DNA of 55,416 nt from CAG-177 sp964587915 (GCA_964587915.1 CAZPMK010000008.1:1-55416); one strand, 5' to 3'; numbered from the stretch's first letter, positions 9,157-16,871 are shown. Made by a program: numbers and translations. Notes: a model not told the origin generated them from the letters alone.

Positions 9157-10089
9157 TTATTTTATGTTAAGTCCGTAATTTTTTTCTTTTCCGAGAATAA
9201 GATTCATACATTCGATTGCCGCACCCGACGCACCCTTGCCGAGATTGTCGTATATCGCCGTCAAAAGTATTCTTTCTTCATTTCCGTAAACGCAGATTTT
9301 CATGCCGTCCGTGCCCGAAAGAGCCGACGCCGAAAGGAATCCGCCACACGCTTCGTCACCGCAGGAAACAACGGGACCCGTGTATTTTTTTGCATATACG
9401 GCTTTTATTGCTTCAATGTCGGCACCGTTTTCAAGCTGTTTTGCAAAAATCGGTACGGTGACCTCCATTCCGCTGTAGTAATCGTCAACTATGGGAGAAA
9501 AAATCGGAGCATTTTCTATTCCGCATACGGCTTTCATTTCTTTGAGATGCTTGTGCTGCTGTGAAACACCGTACTGTCTCGGAGCGAAAAGCCGGGGAGC
9601 TTTACCGTAATCCTCGTATTCGGCTATCATTTTCTTGCCGCCGCCGCTGTAGCCCGTGAGGGAATGACAGGATAAAAGAGCGGATTTTGAAAGCAGACCC
9701 GCCTCAACAAGCGGAAAAACAAGTGCGATAAAGCCGCTTGCGTGACAGCCGGGAACGGCAATACGTTTTGAATTTTTGATTTGAGCCTCAAGCTCGGGCG
9801 ACAGCTCGGGAAAGCCGTAGGTCCACTCGGGAGAGGTTCGGTGTGCCGTAGAAGTGTCAAGCACCGCCGTCTTGGGATTTTCAACAAGTCCGACCGCTTC
9901 GATTGCGGCGGCATCCGGCAAGCAAAGAAAGGCAATGTCTGCGGAGTTTAATGCCTTGCTTCTTGCGGAAATATCCTTCCTTTTTGCTTCAGGTAATTCG
10001 ATTAGCTTAATGTCGTCTCTTTCGCTCAAACGCTCATGGATACGCAGCCCCGTTGTGCCGGCACTGCCGTCAATAAATACTTTTTTCAT
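9157..10089 (-). CDS. argC: N-acetyl-gamma-glutamyl-phosphate reductase (short, type 2)
   Basis: The protein has 310 residues when started at the ATG at 10089 (MKKVFIDGSAGTTGLRIHERL), which matches the short type 2 ArgC family. An upstream in-frame start would add 12 poorly conserved residues. It reduces N-acetylglutamyl phosphate with NADPH. The Rossmann loop GSAGTTG is at residues 8-14 and the catalytic cysteine lies in AVPGCHASG (Cys115). It is the first gene of the arginine operon, 39 bases ahead of argJ. The ribosome-binding site is weak. Confidence 0.94.
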   Translation of the reverse strand: MKKVFIDGSAGTTGLRIHERLSERDDIKLIELPEAKRKDISARSKALNSADIAFLCLPDAAAIEAVGLVENPKTAVLDTSTAHRTSPEWTYGFPELSPELEAQIKNSKRIAVPGCHASGFIALVFPLVEAGLLSKSALLSCHSLTGYSGGGKKMIAEYEDYGKAPRLFAPRQYGVSQQHKHLKEMKAVCGIENAPIFSPIVDDYYSGMEVTVPIFAKQLENGADIEAIKAVYAKKYTGPVVSCGDEACGGFLSASALSGTDGMKICVYGNEERILLTAIYDNLGKGASGAAIECMNLILGKEKNYGLNIK

Positions 10090-10180
10090 GGAAAACACCG
10101 TCCGAAGAAACACCCGAAAACGCAAATTCTATCGTATAAAACCGTGCGCAGAGTGTATAATAGTCAATTTTAATGCATAT

Positions 10181-10209
10181 ATACTATCACAATTCGTATA
10201 ATTATGCAA
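10181..10209 (-). promoter_or_regulatory. Putative argC operon promoter
   Basis: On the minus strand a TTGCAT -35 (plus 10204-10209) and a TAGTAT -10 (plus 10181-10186) are separated by 17 bases and lie about 90 bases before the argC start. No better promoter is seen in this interval. The -35 box overlaps the ARG-box-like palindrome. Confidence 0.55.
10195..10208. promoter_or_regulatory. ARG-box-like operator (ArgR/AhrC)
   Basis: On the minus strand the site reads TGCATAATTATACG, fitting the ArgR consensus TGNAT-WWWW-ATNCA with one mismatch. It overlaps the -35 of the putative argC promoter, a position suited to arginine-dependent repression. No argR gene is in the window, so the regulator is inferred. 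Confidence 0.5.
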
Positions 10210-10392
10210 CACTTTTTAATCAAAAATACCATTTTCGGCGTCCGTATATCGCAAAGAGCAAATGAACGACCCAAACTTGTGTATTTTGCACAATTCATCG
10301 GGAAGATTTTTTACGCCTTGACTCCTTGCACCGCAAAATTCCGTATAATTTATGTATCTATAATTATATTTGCAAAATATTTTTAAGAAGTA

Positions 10393-10421
10393 TTGAACAA
10401 TGATAAAAAATGTGATATAGT
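10393..10421 (+). promoter_or_regulatory. Putative cas9 operon promoter
   Basis: TTGAAC (10393-10398) and TATAGT (10416-10421) are spaced by 17 bases, with TG one base before the -10 (extended -10). Transcription would start near 10428 and give cas9 a leader of about 200 bases that runs through the whole tracrRNA gene in antisense. Confidence 0.5.
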
Positions 10422-10471
10422 TATATTTGTAAGATAATTGTAATAATTTGCCAAAAACGTGAGAAAAAGGC

Positions 10472-10503
10472 AAAAAAATAAGGACCTCACTTAAGAAGTC
10501 CTT
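10472..10503 (-). terminator. tracrRNA terminator
   Basis: The stem AAGGACTTC/GAGGTCCTT on the minus strand is followed by TTATTTTTTT (10479 down to 10472). In the plus direction the stem has no T-tract, so it should not stop cas9 transcription. Confidence 0.85.
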
Positions 10504-10595
10504 GAGCACACCGTGTGCGGCCGCATAAGCGGCGGTTAGAGTTAAACTTTTATTTGAACTCGCAAGTGTAATTTTGTAGGGGTCTGCAAAACTAC
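10472..10595 (-). ncRNA. tracrRNA
   Basis: The transcript would be about 124 nt on the minus strand. Its 5' part is an anti-repeat: plus bases 10566-10585 are identical to repeat positions 12-31 (20 of 20), with imperfect matches on both sides, so the minus-strand RNA can pair with crRNA repeats but with a bulge, as in type II systems. After the anti-repeat come a short GAGTT/AACTC pairing, a GCCGC-ATAA-GCGGC hairpin (10520-10533), a GCACA/TGTGC hairpin (10506-10518) and a terminal hairpin AAGGACCTC/GAAGTCCTT (10480-10503) ending in a T-rich tract. The RNA should guide RNase III processing of pre-crRNA and bind Cas9. Orientation and position antisense upstream of cas9 resemble S. pyogenes. 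Confidence 0.9.
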
Positions 10596-10601
10596 ATTTA
10601 T

Positions 10602-10630
10602 ATAATATCACCTTGAAAGGCGGTTGTCAA
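10602..10630 (-). promoter_or_regulatory. tracrRNA promoter
   Basis: A consensus TTGACA -35 (plus 10625-10630) is 17 bases from a TATTAT -10 (plus 10602-10607) on the minus strand. The predicted start is near 10595, just before the anti-repeat. The -35 sits one base from the cas9 start codon, so the promoter overlaps the cas9 ribosome-binding region. A plus-strand TATAAT at 10601-10606 overlaps the same -10. Confidence 0.8.
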
Positions 10631-10631
10631 T

Positions 10632-13600
10632 ATGCAAAATGAAAAATATTTTATCGGCTTGGATATAGGCACGGATTCCGTGGGCTATGCCGCAGTTTCG
10701 GAAAATTACGACCTTTTGAAATTCAAGGGGAAGCCTGCATGGGGTGTCACTCTTTTTGATGAAGCACAGCTTAATACGGACAGGCGTGCATCCCGTACCG
10801 CACGACGCAGGCTTGACCGCAGACAGCAGCGTGTTCAGCTTGTGCGTGAGCTGTTCGCACCCGAGATTGCAAAGGTTGATGAACGGTTCTTTATAAGACT
10901 TCAAGGCTCTGCTTTGACTCGTGAGGATGCCGGTGACAGATATCCCGTGTTCAATGATGCAAATTATACGGACAGGGAATATTATGATAAATACCCGACA
11001 ATTCACCATTTGATTGCGGAGCTTATGAGAAGTGATGAACCGCACGACGCACGCCTTGTATACATAGCCTGTGCATGGCTTGTTGCCCATCGAGGTCATT
11101 TCCTGAGCAATATTGATAAAGACAACATTGAGGCGTTTCGCGATTTCCGAACCGTTTATGAGAGATTTTTCGAATATCTCACTGCAAACGAATATGCCAT
11201 GCCGTGGAGCGAAGATAAATCCGAAAAGCTCGGAGAGACCTTGAAGAAAAAGTGCGGTGTCAATGCAAAGAAAAAGGAGCTTATCGCCGTGCTTTATGAC
11301 GGCAAAAAGCCCTCAAAGGAAGCAACGGAGGACTTTCCGTTCAACCGTGAAGCGATAATTTCACTTTTGGCGGGCGGCAAAGTGAAACTGAAGGATATCT
11401 TTTTGAATGACGAATATGCCGAGCTTGATGCGATAGCTCTGGGTATGGACGAGGATGTTTTGCGTGAAAAGACGGCGGATATCGGGGATGACTTTGAGCT
11501 TATCGAGGAACTCAGAAAGCTGAACGATTGGGCTGTGCTTGCTGATGCATTGGGCGAACATTCAAGCATATCCGAGGCAAAGGTTGCGGTATACGAGCAG
11601 CATAAATCGGATTTGGAATTTTTGAAAACCTTTATTAAAAAGTACGCACCCGAAAAATATTCGGATATTTTCCGCAAGGTAGGTAAAAATGTCGTCAATT
11701 ATCCGCACTATGTCGGTCATACGGATGAAAATGATATCTCGAATTTTAAGTCTGTGGGCAAGGATGATTTCTCAAAATATCTTCTCGGAATCGTCAAGGG
11801 CATTGTTCCCGATGATGACGACAAAGAAAAATACGATGATATGATTTCACGCCTTGAAACGCGAATGTTTCTTCCCAAACAAAAGGATACGGATAACCGT
11901 GTTATCCCGCATCAGCTTTATTGGTATGAATTGCATTGCATATTAAAGCAAGCATCCGCATATCTTCCGTTTTTGACTCAAGCCGACGGGGACGGACTTA
12001 CCGTTGCGGACAAGCTCGAATCGGTATTCCTGTTCCGTGTGCCGTATTTTGTCGGACCGCTCAACAAGAATTCCTCCTTTGCGTGGCTTGAACGAAAGGC
12101 AGGGAAAATATATCCGTGGAATTTTGAAAAAATGGTTGACCTTGATGCGAGCGAGCAGGGCTTTATAGAACGCATGACAAACACCTGTTCCTATTTGCCG
12201 GGTGAGCCCGTATTGCCGAAGGATTCGTTGCTCTATCATAAATACACCGTTCTCAACGAGATAAACAATCTGCGTATAAATGACGTGAGGATATCCGTGG
12301 AGCTTAAGCAGCGGATATACAACGAGGTCTTTATGAAGAAAAAGAAAGTGACAAGGAAATATCTTGTTTCTTTCCTTGAAAAAGAGGGGATTATCGAAAA
12401 AGGCGGCGATGCCGATATCAAAGGCATAGATATCAATATCAATGCAAATCTTGTCCCGAATATAGCATTTAATCGTCTGCTTGAATCGGGTGCAATGACA
12501 TGGGATGATGCCGAAAAAATCATAGAGCGAGCCTCCTATGCCGAGGACAAGCCGAGGTTCACAAGATGGCTTGCAAGGGAATATCCGAATCTTTCCGAAG
12601 CCGACAGAAAATATGTATCTTCACTGAAATTCAAGGATTTCGGCAGACTTTCACGCAGGTTTTTGTCGGGAATTGAGGGCGTTTACAAAGAAACCGGCGA
12701 ACTGATGACGGTAATTTCCGCTCTTTGGAATACGCAATATAATCTCATGGAAATAGTAGCGTCCGATGACAATTTCACCTTCAAAGCCGTTATCGAGGAG
12801 GAAAAAAGAAATTATTATTCCGAGCACCCGAAAACGGTTGATGACCGACTCAATGAAATGTATGTTTCCAATGCCGTGAAACGCCCGATATATCGCACGC
12901 TTGCCGTTGTCGGCGATGTTGTCAAAATATTCGGCAGACAGCCCGAAAAGATTTTTATAGAGATGACAAGAAAAGAGGGCGAAAAAGGCAAGCGGACAAA
13001 GACGAGAAAGGATCAAATTCTTGAGCTTTACGAGAAGTGCGACACGGAAGATGTGCGTCATTTGCAGGAGCAGCTCGAGGAAATGGGTACCGCCGCAAAT
13101 ACAAAATTGCAAAGTGAAAAGCTGTTCCTTTATTATATGCAGCTCGGCAGATGCCTCTATTCGGGCGAACCGCTGGATTTGGACGAGCTTGCAACGGACA
13201 GATACAATATTGACCACATATATCCGCAGGCGTCTGTTAAGGACGACAGCATAATCAACAATAAAGCTCTTGTGCTTTCCGTCATAAACGGCGAAAAGGG
13301 TGACGATTATCCCATAAATCCGGATATTCGCCAAAAAATGCACGGAACATGGGAATATTTGAAGCACAAGGGACTTATCAGTGAGGAAAAATTCAAGCGT
13401 TTGACAAGAAGCACGCCTTTTACCGAAGATGAAAAATATGAGTTTATCAACCGTCAGCTTACAGAAACCTCGCAGTCAACCAAGGCGGTCGCAACGCTGC
13501 TTAAAGAGCTGTATCCCGATACCGAAATTGTTTACACCAGAGCGTCGAACGCTTCCGATTTCCGTCAGGAATTTGACCTCTATAAGTCGAGAACCTTCAA

Positions 13601-14711
13601 CGATTTGCATCATGCGGTAGATGCCTATATTAACGTTGTGGACGGCAATGTACGCAGTATGCGTTTTAACAGAAAGTGGTTCAATGTTAACTCAAAGTAC
13701 AGCCAAAAGGCAAAAACGATTTTTACACACCCTGTTGTTTGCGGCGGAAAAACCGTTTGGGACGGTACACCCATGCTCGAAAAAGTTAAGAAAACCGCCG
13801 TTAAAAACACGGCAAGTCTTAATTCCTTTACCGTATTAAAAACAAGCGGACAAAGCGGTGGATTCTTTGACCAGAATCCCTTGAAAGCGGCGGAAGGCTT
13901 GATTCCTCTCAAAAAAGGATTACCCACAGAGAAATACGGCGGATATAACAAAGCGACGATCATGTTTTTCATTCCCGTTAAATACTCCGTCGGCAAGAAA
14001 ACGGATATTATCATCATGTCCGTTGAGCTGCTTTACGGAAACAGATTTTTATCCGATCCCGATTTTGCTCTTGAATATACAAAATCAAGGCTCAAATATA
14101 TTCTCGGTAAAGAGGTAGGAGATATTTCTTTCCCGCTCGGCATGAGGCCGTGGAAAATCAACACCATGCTGTCTTTCGACGGCTTCAGAGCGTGTATTTC
14201 CGGTAGTTCAAACAAAGGAAAAAGCCTTGTTCTTAAATCCTTTATGCCGTTTTCGGCAAGCGGTGAATGGCGCTTCTACACGAAAAAGCTCGAGGAGCTT
14301 GCCAAAAAAGCTGATGCTAACCCGGATTATGTCTATAACGAAAAATTCGACAAGGTAACAAGCGAAAAGAATCTTGAGCTTTACGACCTCTATATCGACA
14401 AAATGAAAAACACCGTTTATTCCAAACGCCGAAATACGCCCACGCAAACCTTGATAAACGGAAGAGAGCGTTTTATTGAGCTTGACATTAAGCAGCAGAC
14501 CAAAGCCCTTTTGAATATTCATCAGGTTTTCGGAAGAATTGCCGGCGGCATAGACCTTACTCTTATTGGCGGACAATCAAGAGAAGCCGCGACGATCATC
14601 AGTACCCAAATTTCAAATTGGAAGAATTACTATACGGATGTCAGAATTGTGGATTCTTCACCCTCGGGCTTGCGTGAAAAAATGTCCGTAAATCTTCTTG
14701 AGCTGTTATGA
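10632..14711 (+). CDS. cas9: CRISPR-associated endonuclease Cas9 (type II-A-like)
   Basis: The 1359-residue protein is close in size to SpCas9. RuvC-I is at the N-terminus (FIGLDIGTDSVGYA, Asp11), followed by an Arg-rich bridge helix (about 57-82) and a large recognition lobe. RuvC-II has Glu777 in FIEMTRKE. The HNH domain has NIDHIYPQ with Asp861 and His862, and Asn886 is the likely third residue. RuvC-III has HHAVDAY with His994 and Asp997. The C-terminal PAM-interacting region ends in a SGLREKMSVNLLEL stretch typical of Firmicutes Cas9. No frameshift or lost catalytic residue is seen, so double-strand cleavage should be possible. The PAM cannot be read from the sequence. The stop overlaps the cas1 start by four bases (ATGA). 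Confidence 0.97.
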   Translation: MQNEKYFIGLDIGTDSVGYAAVSENYDLLKFKGKPAWGVTLFDEAQLNTDRRASRTARRRLDRRQQRVQLVRELFAPEIAKVDERFFIRLQGSALTREDAGDRYPVFNDANYTDREYYDKYPTIHHLIAELMRSDEPHDARLVYIACAWLVAHRGHFLSNIDKDNIEAFRDFRTVYERFFEYLTANEYAMPWSEDKSEKLGETLKKKCGVNAKKKELIAVLYDGKKPSKEATEDFPFNREAIISLLAGGKVKLKDIFLNDEYAELDAIALGMDEDVLREKTADIGDDFELIEELRKLNDWAVLADALGEHSSISEAKVAVYEQHKSDLEFLKTFIKKYAPEKYSDIFRKVGKNVVNYPHYVGHTDENDISNFKSVGKDDFSKYLLGIVKGIVPDDDDKEKYDDMISRLETRMFLPKQKDTDNRVIPHQLYWYELHCILKQASAYLPFLTQADGDGLTVADKLESVFLFRVPYFVGPLNKNSSFAWLERKAGKIYPWNFEKMVDLDASEQGFIERMTNTCSYLPGEPVLPKDSLLYHKYTVLNEINNLRINDVRISVELKQRIYNEVFMKKKKVTRKYLVSFLEKEGIIEKGGDADIKGIDININANLVPNIAFNRLLESGAMTWDDAEKIIERASYAEDKPRFTRWLAREYPNLSEADRKYVSSLKFKDFGRLSRRFLSGIEGVYKETGELMTVISALWNTQYNLMEIVASDDNFTFKAVIEEEKRNYYSEHPKTVDDRLNEMYVSNAVKRPIYRTLAVVGDVVKIFGRQPEKIFIEMTRKEGEKGKRTKTRKDQILELYEKCDTEDVRHLQEQLEEMGTAANTKLQSEKLFLYYMQLGRCLYSGEPLDLDELATDRYNIDHIYPQASVKDDSIINNKALVLSVINGEKGDDYPINPDIRQKMHGTWEYLKHKGLISEEKFKRLTRSTPFTEDEKYEFINRQLTETSQSTKAVATLLKELYPDTEIVYTRASNASDFRQEFDLYKSRTFNDLHHAVDAYINVVDGNVRSMRFNRKWFNVNSKYSQKAKTIFTHPVVCGGKTVWDGTPMLEKVKKTAVKNTASLNSFTVLKTSGQSGGFFDQNPLKAAEGLIPLKKGLPTEKYGGYNKATIMFFIPVKYSVGKKTDIIIMSVELLYGNRFLSDPDFALEYTKSRLKYILGKEVGDISFPLGMRPWKINTMLSFDGFRACISGSSNKGKSLVLKSFMPFSASGEWRFYTKKLEELAKKADANPDYVYNEKFDKVTSEKNLELYDLYIDKMKNTVYSKRRNTPTQTLINGRERFIELDIKQQTKALLNIHQVFGRIAGGIDLTLIGGQSREAATIISTQISNWKNYYTDVRIVDSSPSGLREKMSVNLLELL

Positions 14712-15049
14712 GCCGGAGAACGGTAATAATCACGGGACAGGCAAAGCTCGATTACAAAATGGGCTTGATGACTGTTCGCGGCGAGGAGACCAAAAAAGTG
14801 GTTGTTGACGAAATTGCCGTGTTGGTTATTGAAAATCCCGCCATGTGGCGTATATTGGAAAGCACGGTTTATGTTGACGGTATGTGCAGAAGCGTTTCGG
14901 ATGCGATCAAGATTTACACTCGAAGTGTTTTTGAAGCGATAAATGACAAGGATGCTTCCGAAATCAAGCATTACACCGCTGCCCCGAAAGCGACTATATT
15001 ATTGATATATGAGCAGCCTGAGATTTATGCGAATAATAGTGTTTTTTGA
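14708..15049 (+). pseudogene. cas1: Cas1 remnant with large in-frame internal deletion
   Basis: Only 113 codons remain against about 290 in normal type II Cas1. Residues 1-45 (SRRTVIITGQAKLDYKMG, then VRGEETKK and VLVIENPA) are the conserved Cas1 N-terminal beta domain. From about residue 46 the protein jumps to the Cas1 C-terminal end (YVDGMCRSVSDAIKIYTRSV). The roughly 180-200 missing residues carry the metal-binding Glu-His-Glu/Asp integrase active site, so this protein cannot catalyse spacer integration. The frame is kept across the junction. The start ATG overlaps the cas9 stop and the end overlaps the cas2 start, so the operon layout is preserved. It may be a pseudogene or a short product kept for translational coupling. 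An assembly error is possible. Confidence 0.85.
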
Positions 15050-15332
15050 CTTACCGACCGAAACAAACGAAGATAAGAGGGCGTACCGTCATTTCAGAAA
15101 GGCTTTGATGAAGGATGGCTTCATAATGATGCAGGAATCCGTTTACACCAAGCTCTTGACAACACCCTCCGTTGAAAATTCCGTCAAAAATTTAATCAGA
15201 AAGAACAAGCCGGAAAAGGGCATAGTCCAAACGCTGACGGTTACCGAAAAGCAATTTTCAAAGATGGAATTTGTCGTGGGAGAATATCATTCCGACATAA
15301 TCGATACCGAAGAAAGATTGTTGATACTGTGA
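15027..15332 (+). CDS. cas2: CRISPR-associated protein Cas2
   Basis: The 101-residue protein is a normal length for Cas2. It begins with the ferredoxin-like beta strand MRIIVFFDLPTET, with the conserved Asp8, and continues with the family-typical YRHFRKALMKDGF helix. Cas2 normally forms the centre of the Cas1-Cas2 spacer integration complex. I chose the ATG at 15027 because the family starts at this point; another ATG lies at 15009. It overlaps the cas1 remnant by 23 bases and shares GTGA with the csn2 start. Cas2 looks intact, but with Cas1 broken it has no visible partner here. Confidence 0.92.
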   Translation: MRIIVFFDLPTETNEDKRAYRHFRKALMKDGFIMMQESVYTKLLTTPSVENSVKNLIRKNKPEKGIVQTLTVTEKQFSKMEFVVGEYHSDIIDTEERLLIL

Positions 15333-15517
15333 AAATATTTTTTTCCGAAATAGACTATCTTTTTGATACGGAATGTGGTAAAATCAATACGGTAATAATT
15401 GAAAATCCGAAATTGCTTTGTTCCGTTCTCTCGGATATAGCCGAACAGCTTTCGGGCAATGACGGCAAGTCCGTTCTTTCAAAAGGTGATAAAATCTTGC
15501 GTTTGAGAGCAGTGTAA
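15329..15517 (+). pseudogene. csn2: Csn2 N-terminal remnant running into the CRISPR array
   Basis: GTG 15329 overlaps the cas2 stop. The first 57 residues match the Csn2 N-terminus: KIFFSEIDYLF, then VIIENPKLL, then a segment with Q-x-x-G-x-x-G-K-x-V-L-S. Full Csn2 is about 220 residues and forms a DNA-encircling tetramer needed for adaptation in type II-A. Here the frame enters the first CRISPR repeat at 15501 and stops at the TAA inside it (15515-15517), so the last residues are repeat-encoded. The remaining piece cannot form the Csn2 ring. Together with the gene order cas9-cas1-cas2-csn2 it identifies the locus as type II-A by descent. Confidence 0.82.
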
Positions 15518-15860
15518 TTTTGTAGGGGTCTCAAACCAATTTCGTCGCAACAACGATAATGTCGTTGTTTGAGAGCAGTGTAATTTTGTAGGGGTCTCAA
15601 ACAACACATTAACTCCCAATTACTCACCCCCTGTTTGAGAGCAGTGTAATTTTGTAGGGGTCTCAAACCTTATGATGAGCTGTGATAATAAGCAGCTGTT
15701 TGAGAGCAGTGTAATTTTGTAGGGGTCTCAAACGTATTTGAAATTAAAAACGGACTAATCACGTTTGAGAGCAGTGTAATTTTGTAGGGGTCTCAAACAC
15801 GAGAAGCAGACGGATGATGTATGAAGAGGTTTGAGAGCAGTGTAATTTTGTAGGGGTCTC
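15501..15860 (+). CRISPR. CRISPR array, six repeats and five spacers
   Basis: The repeats are 36 bp, start GTTTGAGAGC and end GGGGTCTCAAAC, at 15501-15536, 15567-15602, 15633-15668, 15698-15733, 15763-15798 and 15829-15860. The first five are identical. The sixth keeps 32 bases and then diverges (GGAT instead of AAAC), which marks the leader-distal end. Spacers are 30, 30, 29, 29 and 30 bp. The tracrRNA anti-repeat matches this strand, so crRNAs are made from the plus strand. No AT-rich leader precedes the first repeat: it abuts csn2 coding sequence. Pre-crRNA may therefore depend on read-through from the cas9 operon. No spacer target was recognised in this window. Confidence 0.97.
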
Positions 15861-15865
15861 GGATC

Positions 15866-15902
15866 GGGAATTAGGAATTAGGAGTTAGGAATTAGGGGTT
15901 AG
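15866..15902. repeat. Degenerate 7-bp tandem repeat next to the array
   Basis: About five copies of a GGAATTA/GGAGTTA/GGGGTTA heptamer follow directly after the degenerate last CRISPR repeat. Such simple repeats are common in intergenic DNA of Clostridia. Its origin here is unknown. Confidence 0.7.
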
Positions 15903-16028
15903 AAATTTGAGATTGAGAATCGGAAGCGGAATCGCAAGCCGCAAAGATTTAATCTTAAAGTTTGCCTGAAGCCTAACGGTTGAATTAAGCGTGAAACAAA
16001 CGGCGAAAAGCCGATAAGGAGGCAGAAT

Positions 16029-16871
16029 ATGATACTTTCAATTATTAACGGATGGGAAGAAGGCCATTTCAAGGCGGTTGCGGACAAGGGCTTGCACGGC
16101 GTTGAATTTTGTGCCAACGACAAGTATGATTCGGCTGAAATCCTTGCAAAAGCCGATGAAATCAAGGCTAATTCCGAAAAATACGATGTCAAGGTTGTCT
16201 CGATTGGCAGATGGGGTATGCAGAGACTCGATGATGACGGTGAGATAATCCCCGAGGCACAGGCACATGACAAAAATCTCATCACCCTTGCGTCAAAGGT
16301 CGGCTGTCCCGTGTTCAATGTCGGTGTCAACCGTGTTGAAAAACTCTCTTTTTATGACAACTGCATGGCGGCTGTCAAATATCTCGGTGAGCTTATTGAA
16401 TTCGGACGGGATAAGGGCGTCAAAATAGCGGTGTATAATTGCGACTGGGCAAATTTCATTTATGACGAAAAGGCATGGTCGGTTGTTCTGGGTGCTCTGC
16501 CGGAGCTTGGAATAAAATATGATCCCTCACATTGCCTGCACCGTCAATGCATTCATCTCAGCGACGGCGATTATCTCAAGGAAATGAGATATTGGGGCAA
16601 ACGCTTCTATCATTTCCACATAAAAGGTGCTCTTTATGTTCAGGGAGAGCATTATGACGATCCGCCCGCAGGTCTCGACCAAATAGACTGGCGTTCCGTC
16701 ATGGGTATGCTGTATACGGTGGATTACAACGGTGCTCTTTCGATTGAGCCGCATTCATCAAAATGGCACGGCAAAAAAGGACAGTGGGGCATTGATTATA
16801 CCGTCAAATATATTTCGCAGTTCATCATGCCCGATGATTACGAATGTGACGACAGCCCGTATATGCCCTAA
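16029..16871 (+). CDS. Sugar phosphate isomerase/epimerase-like TIM barrel protein
   Basis: The 280-residue protein belongs to the xylose isomerase-like (AP endonuclease 2) TIM barrel superfamily. Likely metal-site residues lie in GVEF, YDPSHC, FHIKGA and IEPHSS, the Glu-Asp/His-His-Glu pattern of the family. The substrate is unknown. It has a strong AAGGAGG ribosome-binding site. A ThuA-like gene lies nearby at 18039; the two families often co-occur in carbohydrate loci, so a role in sugar or polyol metabolism is plausible but not proven. A terminator follows at 16890. Confidence 0.85.
   Translation: MILSIINGWEEGHFKAVADKGLHGVEFCANDKYDSAEILAKADEIKANSEKYDVKVVSIGRWGMQRLDDDGEIIPEAQAHDKNLITLASKVGCPVFNVGVNRVEKLSFYDNCMAAVKYLGELIEFGRDKGVKIAVYNCDWANFIYDEKAWSVVLGALPELGIKYDPSHCLHRQCIHLSDGDYLKEMRYWGKRFYHFHIKGALYVQGEHYDDPPAGLDQIDWRSVMGMLYTVDYNGALSIEPHSSKWHGKKGQWGIDYTVKYISQFIMPDDYECDDSPYMP

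Noticed and set aside
10551..10588. A seventh, isolated CRISPR repeat upstream of cas9
   Set aside because: It matches the repeat only in its middle, has its own consensus promoter on the other strand and is followed by hairpins and a terminator, so it is the tracrRNA anti-repeat.
12651..13367. 238-codon minus-strand frame inside cas9
   Set aside because: It is the shadow of conserved Cas9 coding sequence, without start signals or domain.
15509..15525. Internal -10-like TGTAAT in each CRISPR repeat, as in Neisseria type II-C arrays
   Set aside because: No suitable -35 is found at the right distance in the spacers or before the first repeat, so a repeat-borne promoter is not supported.
15355..15666. 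103-codon minus-strand frame across the array
   Set aside because: It is a translation of the repeats (recurring LRPLQNYTALK) and has no gene features.
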